Assembly: GCA_965261915.1 (NCBI GenBank)
Contig: CBDHDW010000013.1
Location: 186,001 to 250,000, forward strand
Direction: 5' to 3'
Source: JAIBDK01 sp965261915
Lineage (GTDB): Bacteria > Pseudomonadota > Gammaproteobacteria > Arenicellales > Poriferihabitantaceae
Length of the DNA stretch: 64,000 bases
This document shows, one piece after another, positions 46,172 through 54,390 of this stretch. The translations under genes were made by a program, and so were the position numbers. The notes beneath the pieces were generated by a model that was given only the letters and a program-made list of their open reading frames with translations, made no database searches and was not told where the DNA came from. Within the stretch, counting starts at the first letter, position 1, and each line of letters begins with the position of its first letter.

Positions 46172-46915
46172 ATGATTATTTATCCTGATATCGAAATACA
46201 TAATGGACAGTGTGTGAATCTTAAACACGGCAGTATCGACGATCCGACTGTATTCGACATCACCCCCGAAGAAGCAGCGATGAAGTTTGAGAATGGAGGT
46301 GCTGAATGGCTCCATTTGGTGGATCTGGATGGTGCATTTGAATATCTCGGCGAGAATTCAGAAATCATGCGCTCGATCATTGCCAAGTCAAATATTCCAG
46401 TCCAGGTAGGTGGCGGTATTCGCTCAATGAGCTCTGTGGACTGGTGGATGGATGCGGGTGCAGAGCGAGTTGTGCTCGGTACAGCAGCCGTGGTTGATCA
46501 ACGGTTGGTAGAAGAACTGTGTGTGAAATACCCTGACCGTATTCTCGTGAGTATTGATGCCAAAGGTGGCAATGCGGTTTCTCACGGATGGAAAAATGTG
46601 TCCACATTTTCTGCCATTGAACTGGCAAAGCGGTACGAACGGAGTGGCGTTGCAGGTATTATCTACACCGACATTGATCGATACGATGAAATTGCGGAAA
46701 GCAGTATGGCAAATACGACACAAATGGGTACCGAGTTGAGCTGTCCTGTTATTTCCAGTGGGACGATTCGGGATTTGGATGACGTTTCAATTTTGGCGAA
46801 TTTGCCAAACATTGCTGGAGCTGTGGTTGGCTGGGCGCTGTTCCACGAAAAAATTTCGATTGAAGATGCGGTTGCTACTGCAAATCAGATGCCGACAAAA
46901 GCCGCGTTTATGTAG
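46172..46915 (+). CDS. HisA-like TIM-barrel paralogue, role unknown
   Basis: 247 residues, homologous along its length to HisA, but key positions differ. The catalytic Asp8 of HisA (AID-L-x-G) is Glu here (PDIEIHNG), the usual VRL is VNLKHG, and the phosphate-loop GR is GW in AVVGWALFHEK. Preserved features are VQVGGGIRSM, LVSIDAKGG (second Asp) and IIYTDIDRYDE. There are no his genes nearby; it follows mtkB by 91 bp on the same strand. It is therefore probably not the histidine enzyme but a paralogue, perhaps tied to C1 metabolism. ATG 46172 with GGTGG upstream. Confidence 0.8.
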   Translation: MIIYPDIEIHNGQCVNLKHGSIDDPTVFDITPEEAAMKFENGGAEWLHLVDLDGAFEYLGENSEIMRSIIAKSNIPVQVGGGIRSMSSVDWWMDAGAERVVLGTAAVVDQRLVEELCVKYPDRILVSIDAKGGNAVSHGWKNVSTFSAIELAKRYERSGVAGIIYTDIDRYDEIAESSMANTTQMGTELSCPVISSGTIRDLDDVSILANLPNIAGAVVGWALFHEKISIEDAVATANQMPTKAAFM

Positions 46916-46966
46916 TTAGAATGACTTTGCAATCCAGCCTTGTTTGCAGATGTTGATTGTCCATTT

Positions 46967-47509
46967 TCAGGGGTAAGTCACTCTCACCAAGAAGCTGTTG
47001 CGAATATCATGATCTCTTCTCATCGCGTGCGGAACGTCCACGGTGATGATCAGGTTTTCATATCCCGCAATATCTGCGCGAGCTAAAATATCGTCTTCGA
47101 TATTCTCATCTTTTGGCAGATAAAGCTGGAACCATGCGCAATCTCCAGCGTCGCTAAAAATCGTTTCAAGGTCGGCCATTGCGAAGCTTGAAGCGCAAAA
47201 TGGGATGTTATGGTTTTTTGCAGCTGAGGCTATGTGTTCAGCAGAATGTGGCCACGTTATACCGCCTAATCCAACCGGTGCAGAATACGGTTTTCCCAGA
47301 AAAGGTGTTTCCAGTTCTGTTTCAGATGCGTCAACCAAATAGTCCGGGGTGAATGAATCTCGTCCAATGCCTGTCGGCTTCGACGTACCGAGCCGCCATT
47401 TCCCATGCCGCAGTACAAGTAGTCCCATATAAAGCGAGGCAATTTTTTTTTGCGCCGCCGACTCCATTTCAGCAGTACCGGGAAATTGGCGGTTTAGATT
47501 TAGCTCCAC
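46967..47509 (-). pseudogene. FMN-dependent alpha-hydroxy-acid oxidase, decayed and truncated
   Basis: The first half of an FMN alpha-hydroxy-acid oxidase (L-lactate/glycolate oxidase family). The open frame hides two compensating frameshifts. Between ~47450 and ~47360 the family sequence LPRFIWDYLYCGMGNGGSVR lies in the neighbouring frame; the switch coincides with a run of nine T on the plus strand (47443-47451). The frame then returns to FTPDYLVDASE, with FQLYLPKDE and LIITVDVPHAMRRDHDIRN. It stops at ~180 of ~380 residues, so the catalytic C-terminal half is gone. Confidence 0.83.
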
Positions 47510-47527
47510 TTTGTAGGTGATTGCTCG

Positions 47528-48844
47528 CTATTCGGGAGGCACAGTATGCCAATTGCCGTCGACAGTAAAAAATTCGGTTTCATTGTTTCGATAGAATTGT
47601 GTCTCACCCGCTTCAACTAACAAACTAATCATTCTGGGTATCGCCATGTTCTTTTCCTGGGCTACAGAAACAATCGCATTCACACCAATTTCGTCGATTA
47701 ACTGAAACGGTCCTTTCTGCCATGCGAAACCCCAGCGCATTGCCCGATCAACATTAACAATATCGTCAGCAATTTCCGCTACCAGATCAGCCGCATAGTA
47801 CAGTGTTGAAAACATTAGCTCACGAACCAGTTCTCCTCTGGCATCAGATTGATTAAACAAGGAATGAAAACTGTTTTCGTTATCTGCCAAAGTGATCTGT
47901 TGCTGAACTTTCCAGCTGTCGTCAGTGATGTCGAAAATCTCCATATACTTGCTGCCATCATCATTACGGATGAGTTTGTAGAATCCGCCGCCGGTTTTTC
48001 TGCCGAGTTGGCCATTGTCGTACATACGTTGGATACTCGGTGTCAGGTTGATGAACTGCCGGCTAAAATCGTTCTCAGGAAGGTTTTCGAACAGGTTTTT
48101 ATTGACGTTAACCATGACATCAATACCGATCAAATCCGTTAACGCATACAATCCTGTGGCCGGCAGGCCAATGGGTTCACCTAATACCGCATCAATTTCT
48201 TCAATGGACAGGCCTTTTTGCATGATTGCTTTTTCCGCTGCGTGTATTCCAGCGTTAATCCACATGCAGCCTATTCGGTTGCCGATAAAATTCACTGTGT
48301 CTTTTGCATAAACAACGCCTTTACCCATACGACCGCCAAGAAACGCTGCCAGGCTGGTTATCACTTCGGGACGTGTATGCTCACCGGGTACGAGTTCAAC
48401 CAAACGCATCATGTGTACGGGATTAAAGAAGTGGCTTACAGCAATATCCTGCTGTAAGCGCATTGGCATATCAGTGTATATATCACGCAGCGGGATTCCT
48501 GAAGTATTGGTCGAGATTATGGACCCTTCGGAACGGTATTTCTCAATATTGAGAAATACCGCACGTTTGATTTCGACGTTTTCGACTACAGCTTCACAAA
48601 TCCATTGGCAATCCACAAGCTTGTGACTATCCTCATCAAACGATCCAGTGGATATGCGCGATAAGGTTGCTTCATCCTCAACAATGGGTGAGCGCCCCGA
48701 GAGCAGCCTGGGCAGTGCGTCGTCACAGGATTCTTTCGTCAGGTCAAGAAGAAGAACGTCATGACCCGCATTGGCGCATAGCGCGGCGATGCCCAGTCCC
48801 ATTGTTCCTGATCCCAGCACTGCTACGTTTTTGATATCTGTCAT
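47528..48844 (-). CDS. 3-hydroxyacyl-CoA dehydrogenase, possibly C-terminally truncated
   Basis: NAD-dependent oxidation of 3-hydroxyacyl-CoA. 438 residues from ATG 48844 (MTDIKNVAVLGSGTMGLGIA); the frame extends further upstream but this start gives the Rossmann N-terminus. Motifs: SNTSGIPL-like STNTSGIPLRDI, VSHFFNPVHMMRLVELVPG, VNFIGNRIG and FGFxWQ-like RWGFAWQKGPF. Relatives of the FadN/YusL type continue with an enoyl-CoA hydratase domain of ~350 residues; here the protein ends about where that domain would start, so it may be a truncated allele. The acyl-CoA ligase lies 63 bp upstream. Confidence 0.83.
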   Translation of the reverse strand: MTDIKNVAVLGSGTMGLGIAALCANAGHDVLLLDLTKESCDDALPRLLSGRSPIVEDEATLSRISTGSFDEDSHKLVDCQWICEAVVENVEIKRAVFLNIEKYRSEGSIISTNTSGIPLRDIYTDMPMRLQQDIAVSHFFNPVHMMRLVELVPGEHTRPEVITSLAAFLGGRMGKGVVYAKDTVNFIGNRIGCMWINAGIHAAEKAIMQKGLSIEEIDAVLGEPIGLPATGLYALTDLIGIDVMVNVNKNLFENLPENDFSRQFINLTPSIQRMYDNGQLGRKTGGGFYKLIRNDDGSKYMEIFDITDDSWKVQQQITLADNENSFHSLFNQSDARGELVRELMFSTLYYAADLVAEIADDIVNVDRAMRWGFAWQKGPFQLIDEIGVNAIVSVAQEKNMAIPRMISLLVEAGETQFYRNNETEFFTVDGNWHTVPPE

Positions 48845-48907
48845 TTTAATAGTTTTGCGGTGTCGGCCTGCCTTACAGCAGGCCATTAGGGTGAAAGGGT
48901 GTGCGGA

Positions 48908-50548
48908 CTATACTTCTCCGTTTGCAACCATTTGACGTAATACAAATTTTTGTATTTTACCAGTTGAGGTTTTCGGCAACGCTGTAAAGACGACATGTTT
49001 AGGGCGTTTATAGTGCGCCATATTGTCTTTACAGAAAGCGATTATTTCTTCTTCGGTAGCTTGTTCTCCGGGCTTTAGTTCAACAAAAGCGCATGGTGTT
49101 TCTCCCCATTGTTCATCAGGCTTGGCTATTACTGCGACTGCCGCGACTTTGGGGTATTTATATAACACCGATTCGACTTCAATTGAAGAAATGTTTTCTC
49201 CGCCGGAGATGATTATGTCTTTCAACCGATCCTTAATTTCGATATAGCCATTCGCCTGTACCACCGCCAAATCACCGCTATGAAACCAGCCGTCCTTAAA
49301 GGCTTCACTGGTTGCTTCCGCGTTCTTGTAATAACCCTTCATGATAGGGTTGCCCTGAAGAACGATCTCGCCAATTTCCTGGCCATCTGCAGATACATCA
49401 CTGCCGCTATTAACGTCGACTACCCGTGCAGCGTCCATCATTGGAAATCGTACGCCCTGGCGAGATTTTATTTCCGCCTGTTCTGCTATCGTCAGATTAT
49501 TCCATTCATCCTTCCAGTCACAAAACACCACATGCCCGTAGGTTTCTGTCAGCCCGTACACATGGATGACATTAAATCCCAGATTCTGGGTTTGCTCTAA
49601 TACCTTGCTTGGCGGAGGTGCTCCTGCGGTCATAACCTGAATCGTGTAGTCAGGAATATATTTTACGTCGTCTGGTGCATTGGCGAGCATGGCCAGAACA
49701 ATGGGCGCGGCACCGAAATGAGTAACGCTGTGATCGCGAATCGCTGAAAAGATATTTTCCGGCGTAATTGTACGATTGCAAATCAAGGTGCCGCCCATCA
49801 GTGCCATGGTCCAGGCATGCCCCCAGCCGTTGCAGTGGAACAAGGGCACAGTATAAAGATACCGGGGATGCTTTTGAATTTGCCAGGCTGCAACCGTTCC
49901 CATGGACATGAGGTATGACCCACGATGATGGTAGACCACCCCTTTGGGCCGTCCGCTGGTGCCTGAAGTGTAATTGAGTGTCAGTGCATCCCATTCTGAA
50001 TCGGGTAATCCCCAATCTGCGTTGTCGTCCCCTGTTTGCAGTAACGCTTCATAATCCATCCTGCCGAGCAGGTCGCCCGATCCTTCAGGAGGCTGGGATT
50101 GGCTGTCGACAATATCAATAATAGTGGGTGGATTATCCAGTTTGCTCAGTGCGGTGGAAATGACATTTGAAAACTGGGTGTCCGTGATCAATACTTTGGC
50201 ATCACCGTGTTCGAGTAGGTAAGCCACCGTATCCGGATCCAACCGGGTATTGATTGCGTTTAGCACACCACCGGACATGGGCACACCAAAATGTGCTTCT
50301 GCAAGTTCCGGGGTGTTCGGCGCCATCATTGCCACGGTACTGCCTTTCTCAACACCTAATTTTTTCAACGCTGAGGAAAGCTGGCGGCAACGTTTGGAAG
50401 TTTGTTTCCAGTTGTACTGACGGTTGCCGTAGATAATAGAATCGTGAGTTCCATAAACATCGGCAGCCCGCTGTAAAAAGGAAATCGGAGTGAGTTGGAC
50501 ATAGTTCAATCCGTTTACCTGATCGAGAGACGCGTAATTTTCTTGCAT
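48908..50548 (-). CDS. AMP-forming acyl-CoA synthetase
   Basis: Activates a carboxylic acid to its CoA thioester via an acyl-adenylate. 546 residues, ANL superfamily. Motifs: LNYTSGTSGRPKGVVYHHRG (A3 loop), VYGLTETYG, GWFHSGDLAVV, KDIIISGGENIS and the catalytic C-terminal Lys in LPKTSTGKIQKFVLR. The overall pattern resembles medium-chain acyl or DmdB-like 3-methylmercaptopropionate ligases; the substrate cannot be set from sequence. Together with the downstream 3-hydroxyacyl-CoA dehydrogenase it suggests beta-oxidation of some acid. ATG 50548. Confidence 0.9.
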   Translation of the reverse strand: MQENYASLDQVNGLNYVQLTPISFLQRAADVYGTHDSIIYGNRQYNWKQTSKRCRQLSSALKKLGVEKGSTVAMMAPNTPELAEAHFGVPMSGGVLNAINTRLDPDTVAYLLEHGDAKVLITDTQFSNVISTALSKLDNPPTIIDIVDSQSQPPEGSGDLLGRMDYEALLQTGDDNADWGLPDSEWDALTLNYTSGTSGRPKGVVYHHRGSYLMSMGTVAAWQIQKHPRYLYTVPLFHCNGWGHAWTMALMGGTLICNRTITPENIFSAIRDHSVTHFGAAPIVLAMLANAPDDVKYIPDYTIQVMTAGAPPPSKVLEQTQNLGFNVIHVYGLTETYGHVVFCDWKDEWNNLTIAEQAEIKSRQGVRFPMMDAARVVDVNSGSDVSADGQEIGEIVLQGNPIMKGYYKNAEATSEAFKDGWFHSGDLAVVQANGYIEIKDRLKDIIISGGENISSIEVESVLYKYPKVAAVAVIAKPDEQWGETPCAFVELKPGEQATEEEIIAFCKDNMAHYKRPKHVVFTALPKTSTGKIQKFVLRQMVANGEV

Positions 50549-50641
50549 TATGTATAGGTTGGTGTTGATCGTGTGCCTGGTGGATGCGCTGGATTAGAGC
50601 ATTTGCAGGATTTGTTTCAGAATCAAATAATTTTATAGTTA

Positions 50642-51237
50642 TGAGACTTTTGCATAATCCACAAAACACCCATCGTAACTCACAAACAACGTGATTTTTT
50701 ATAAATTTGCCTCATTTTTTCGCCCATGTTCTCTCAATCATCAATACGACACCAAAAAAGCCTCTATTTCGGCACTTTAAACCGCTTTTAGTGGGTTTTA
50801 ATCTGTTTTATTGCCCATTTAGGCGCAACTCTCCTTTAAACGTTGCAGTTGTTTGAAAATAGTCATCCCAGTTTTAAGGTTATGGCTCATGGCAATGAGC
50901 TGTGCTCGAGCTTTGTTTCTGGCCAACCCCATGTATCTTGCCTTGCCTAATCCGTGATGCAGTTTGAGCAAACCAAAGGCGCGTTCAACCACATAGCGGA
51001 CACTGCTATACATTTTATTCAGTGCTTTTTGTTGCGCCGTGGCGTGTTGCGATAAGCCCGGTGCAGGATTCTATTGTTTTCTTTACCCAGTTTTCGGTCG
51101 TTGTCTTTGTTGGTGCTGGTGCCTTGTGGGTATAAGCACTGTCTGCATAAACTTGTCCGCGCCTATCGCCTAACAGATGTTCAAACTCCCCAAAATCATG
51201 CAATGAATCATGTACATCATCTAGTTTAGACAATGAT
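50642..51237 (-). mobile_element. IS5-family element remnant
   Basis: The left edge near 50642 reads GAGACTTTTGCATAATCC, like the terminal repeats of IS5/IS1106-type elements. The transposase part (50819-51233) is on the minus strand. The right side stops at 51237, where an IS1595-type end begins, so its 5' half was lost, probably when the second element inserted. The gene-free stretch 50549-50818 holds only this element's A/T-rich 3' flank. Confidence 0.65.
50819..51233 (-). pseudogene. IS5-family transposase, 5'-truncated and frameshifted
   Basis: Two minus-strand frames together give the DDE transposase C-terminal half: DFGEFEHLLGDRRGQVYADS (with the second catalytic Asp) from 51233, then after a frame change near 51060, SSVRYVVERAFGLLKLHHGL with the VE-x-x-FG motif that carries the last catalytic Glu, ending AMSHNLKTGM. 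The N-terminal half and first catalytic Asp are missing. Not functional. Confidence 0.8.
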
Positions 51238-51314
51238 TTACCTAATTACCACTATAGATAAGTGGCTCTACCCCGTATATAATAACAGTCTATCTATTTA
51301 ATTCATAAGGGGTG
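51238..51314 (+). repeat. solo end of the IS1595-type element, inverted relative to 57183-57259
   Basis: About 76 bp match the reverse complement of 57183-57259 with around six mismatches, including the terminal TTACCTAATTACCAC and the transposase promoter zone with TATATAAT. Nothing of the transposase follows. The outer terminus faces left, into the IS5 remnant. Together with the full element's outer end at 57259 it bounds a ~6-kb segment in inverted orientation. The 8-bp flanks (GACAATGA left, GTTATGTC right) do not match, so no target duplication is visible. Confidence 0.8.
51255..51283 (+). promoter_or_regulatory. IS-derived promoter facing potG
   Basis: A perfect -10 box TATAAT (51278-51283) is preceded, with a 17-bp spacer, by TAGATA (51255-51260, 4 of 6 matches to TTGACA). 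In the intact IS this promoter would drive the transposase; in this orphan end it points at potG 90 bp downstream. A terminator-like hairpin lies between. Confidence 0.55.
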
Positions 51315-51346
51315 CGTCGATCTTTCGGCGCACCCCGTTTTCTTTA
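51309..51346 (+). terminator. strong intrinsic terminator in the potG leader
   Basis: A 12-bp stem GGGGTGCGTCGA (51309-51320) / TCGGCGCACCCC (51325-51336), with one G-T wobble and the loop TCTT, is followed by GTTTTCTTT. It ends about 27 bp before the potG start, leaving no room for another promoter. Either it attenuates potG transcription or it closes transcription from upstream and the operon is poorly expressed. Confidence 0.75.
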
Positions 51347-51372
51347 CGCTTATTACTCAGGAGAGAACGAGT

Positions 51373-52518
51373 ATGTCTGCTGCTACAGACTATGAAGATC
51401 AACCCTGGCTTGACCCGGATGCGGTTCCTTTTATTCGGCTAAAAGGAATCACCAAGAATTTTGGTAATTTCACCGCGGTTAGCAGCGTTGATCTTGATAT
51501 ATATCAGGGTGAGTTGTTTTGCCTGTTGGGTGGTTCAGGTTGTGGCAAATCCACGTTGCTGCGGATGCTGGCTGGCTTTGAAACCCCTTCGTCAGGCAGT
51601 ATCACCATTGATGGTGTGGAAATGGGGGACGTACCGCCATACGACCGTCCGGTCAATATGATGTTTCAATCTTATGCTTTATTCCCGCATATGGATGTGG
51701 AAAAAAATGTAGCTTATGGCCTGAAAATGGATGGAGTTGGAAAAGAAGAAATACGGCTGCGTGTGGCGGAAATGCTGGCCATGGTTGAGTTGACCGATTT
51801 TAGCAAGCGCAAGCCGCATCAGTTGTCGGGTGGACAAAGGCAGCGGGTTGCACTGGCAAGGTCTCTGATCAAGCGACCAAAGGTACTATTGCTGGATGAG
51901 CCGCTTGGAGCGCTCGACAAGCGGTTACGGGAACAAACGCAGTTTGAGCTGATGAATATTCAGGAAAAATTGGGAATTACATTTATTGTTGTTACCCACG
52001 ATCAGGAAGAAGCGATGACTTTATCGACACGAATAGCGGTTATGGATGCAGGTAAGTTCATTCAGATCGGTACGCCTACTGAAATTTATGAATATCCCCA
52101 AACCAGGATGGTTGCTGATTTTATCGGTTCAGCAAATATGTTTGAGGGTAGGGTTTCTGAATCCAAAGATGGATTTACTACTGTTAACACGGTGGATGAA
52201 TCTACGGTGTTTCATTTGCAACATGATCAGCAACTTCGGGATGGCAGTAAAATCTGGGTAGCATTACGGCCTGAAAAAATTACTGTTTCCACTGAACCGG
52301 TTAATGACAATGGCTTAAATCAGATGAAAGGCGTTGTTCAAGACATCGGTTATCTGGGAAACTTTTCGACATACCGAATCAAACTCCCGAATAATAGTAT
52401 CGTCTCAGTAACGCTGCCCAACCAAATTCGCCCAAAGGGTGGCAGGCATGTCGTGGAATGGGAAGATGAGGTTTATCTAACCTGGGATTCTTCGAGCCCG
52501 GTTGTGCTTACACGATAA
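51373..52518 (+). CDS. potG: putrescine/polyamine ABC transporter ATP-binding protein (PotG type)
   Basis: ATPase of an import system. 381 residues; ATG 51373 after AGGAG. Walker A GGSGCGKSTLLRMLAG, signature LSGGQRQRVALARSLIKRPK, Walker B VLLLDEPLGALDKRLRE, switch THDQEEAMTL and a C-terminal TOBE domain with WVALRPEKITV. The protein follows E. coli PotG closely from the PYDRPVNMMFQSYALFPHM segment on. It overlaps potH by 17 bp. Many PotG/PotA relatives serve other amines, so the ligand is probable, not certain. Confidence 0.92.
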   Translation: MSAATDYEDQPWLDPDAVPFIRLKGITKNFGNFTAVSSVDLDIYQGELFCLLGGSGCGKSTLLRMLAGFETPSSGSITIDGVEMGDVPPYDRPVNMMFQSYALFPHMDVEKNVAYGLKMDGVGKEEIRLRVAEMLAMVELTDFSKRKPHQLSGGQRQRVALARSLIKRPKVLLLDEPLGALDKRLREQTQFELMNIQEKLGITFIVVTHDQEEAMTLSTRIAVMDAGKFIQIGTPTEIYEYPQTRMVADFIGSANMFEGRVSESKDGFTTVNTVDESTVFHLQHDQQLRDGSKIWVALRPEKITVSTEPVNDNGLNQMKGVVQDIGYLGNFSTYRIKLPNNSIVSVTLPNQIRPKGGRHVVEWEDEVYLTWDSSSPVVLTR

Positions 52519-53509
52519 TGAAAGCAAAGTAATCGACAGCAATACCGTGGCAGAGGAATTACAAACCCCGGAGTCTGTGGAAACACAACCGCAACGGTTA
52601 GATTTTTCTCGCGCAGCTAATTTTGTGCAACGCCACTGGAAGCAATTTGTAATCGGGATTCCATACTTTTGGTTGTTGATATTTTTTCTTGCACCATTTG
52701 CCATCATTCTGAAAATTAGTATTGCAGAATCTCTTATAGCAAGTCCGCCATTTTCGCCTTTGTTTAACTGGGCGGATGATGGTGTTATGCAAATCAGGGT
52801 TATCTTTGATAACTATAGTTATCTTTGGGAGGATGAACTCTATCTTGATACGTATCTAAGTTCGATAAAAATATCTTCCATCTCTACCGTCTTGTGTTTG
52901 CTCATTGGGTATCCCATTGCATACGCCATTGTTACCTCATCGCATACTGTCAAACATGTGCTGTTGATGCTGGTTATTCTGCCTTTTTGGACTTCGTTCC
53001 TGTTAAGGATTTACGCCTGGATGGGGCTGCTTGCCGACCAGGGTTTGATCAATGACTTTTTTATCTGGATTGGATTAATTGATGCTCCAATTCGTCTATT
53101 GTATTCCGAGTTTGCCGTGTATTTAGGCATCGTTTATACCTATATACCATTCATGATTTTACCGTTGTATGCCAATATGGAAAAACTGGATATGACGCTG
53201 CATGAAGCGGCGGCAGATCTTGGTGCCCGTCCGGTTAAAATATTTTTAACCGTAACGCTGCCTTTAACGATCCCGGGAATAATCGCAGGCTCATTGCTGG
53301 TATTCATTCCAGCGACTGGTGAGTACGTTATTCCTGATCTGTTAGGTGGCGGAAATGTGCAAATGATTGGCCGGCTACTCTACAACGAATTCAATCTAAA
53401 TCACGATTGGCCTGTGGCTTCAGCTGTTGCCATTGTTTTACTGATTGTCCTGGTACTACCAATGATGCTTTACCAGCGTGTGCAGGCTAAAGAAGCTGAA
53501 GCGGAATAA
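52502..53509 (+). CDS. potH: putrescine/polyamine ABC transporter permease (PotH type)
   Basis: Inner-membrane permease. Up to 335 residues, six predicted helices, first IGIPYFWLLIFFLAPFAIIL. PotH-like segments: SLIGYPIAYAI-like LLIGYPIAYAIVTSSHTVKH, FWTSFLLRIYAWMGLLADQG, and the coupling EAA loop LHEAAADLGARPVKIFLTVT, GEYVIPDLLGG. The start is unsure: TTG 52502 overlaps potG, while GTG 52547 (VAEELQTPES) would avoid that; neither has a strong ribosome-binding site. Coupled translation with potG is likely. Confidence 0.9.
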   Translation: MCLHDNESKVIDSNTVAEELQTPESVETQPQRLDFSRAANFVQRHWKQFVIGIPYFWLLIFFLAPFAIILKISIAESLIASPPFSPLFNWADDGVMQIRVIFDNYSYLWEDELYLDTYLSSIKISSISTVLCLLIGYPIAYAIVTSSHTVKHVLLMLVILPFWTSFLLRIYAWMGLLADQGLINDFFIWIGLIDAPIRLLYSEFAVYLGIVYTYIPFMILPLYANMEKLDMTLHEAAADLGARPVKIFLTVTLPLTIPGIIAGSLLVFIPATGEYVIPDLLGGGNVQMIGRLLYNEFNLNHDWPVASAVAIVLLIVLVLPMMLYQRVQAKEAEAE

Positions 53510-53531
53510 ATAGACACAAGCAAAGTTGAAG

Positions 53532-54374
53532 ATGCAGAAAAAGCGCTCTACATTCCTGTTTTCATTTCTCTGTTTTGGGATGGCATTTTTGTATATTCCA
53601 ATGATTGTAATGATTATCTATTCATTCAATTTTTCCAAAATTGTTCCCGTTTGGGGTGGCTTTTCGACTCGTTGGTACGCAACTTTGTTCGAAAATGAAA
53701 AGGTGTGGGATGCGCTGACGCTGAGCCTGAAAATTGCCGTGGTAAACGCAACATTCGCAACTTTACTGGGCACGCTTGCCGGATTAGCGTTGGTCCGGTT
53801 TGGGTATTTTAAAGGCAGAACGCTTTTTGGTGGAATGATCACCGCGCCGCTGGTAATGCCTGAGGTTATAACCGGGCTATCATTGCTGATGTTGTTTATC
53901 ACGCTTAAGGAGTTTATCGGATGGCCTGACAAGCGCGGATTTACCACGATCACTATTGCTCACATTACATTTTCACTTGCGTATGTTGCGGTGATCATTC
54001 AATCCAGGCTCGCCGGAATGGGACAGTCTCTTGAGGAAGCGGCAATGGATCTGGGAGCAAAGCCGCTGCGGGTTTTGAAAGATATAACTTTTCCGTTGTT
54101 AGCGCCGGGAATGCTATCCGGTTGGCTGCTGGCTTTTACCTTGTCGCTGGATGATCTGGTTATTGCAAGCTTTGTCACCGGCCCAGGATCGACAACGTTG
54201 CCGATCATGATTTATTCGCGTATACGCACCGGACTCAAGCCGGATATCAATGCACTCGCTACAATTATTATCCTTACCGTTGCCATTGGTGTAATTATTG
54301 CGAGTTGGCTAATGTTCCGACAGCAAAAACAAAAGGATCGGGATATGCAGCTCGCAACGGCAGAGAACAAATAG
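53532..54374 (+). CDS. potI: putrescine/polyamine ABC transporter permease (PotI type)
   Basis: Second permease subunit, ~280 residues from ATG 53532 (TTG 53526 is also in frame). Six helices; PotI-like segments LYIPMIVMIIYSFNFSKIVPVW, RWYATLFENEKVWDA, the EAA loop SLEEAAMDLGAKPLRVLKDI and LDDLVIASFVTGPGSTTLP. The operon ends here: the periplasmic binding protein gene (potF), which should be present for function, is absent. The convergent Rieske fusion gene ends 16 bp away. Confidence 0.92.
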   Translation: MQKKRSTFLFSFLCFGMAFLYIPMIVMIIYSFNFSKIVPVWGGFSTRWYATLFENEKVWDALTLSLKIAVVNATFATLLGTLAGLALVRFGYFKGRTLFGGMITAPLVMPEVITGLSLLMLFITLKEFIGWPDKRGFTTITIAHITFSLAYVAVIIQSRLAGMGQSLEEAAMDLGAKPLRVLKDITFPLLAPGMLSGWLLAFTLSLDDLVIASFVTGPGSTTLPIMIYSRIRTGLKPDINALATIIILTVAIGVIIASWLMFRQQKQKDRDMQLATAENK

Positions 54375-54390
54375 GAGTTTCCAGTCGTAT

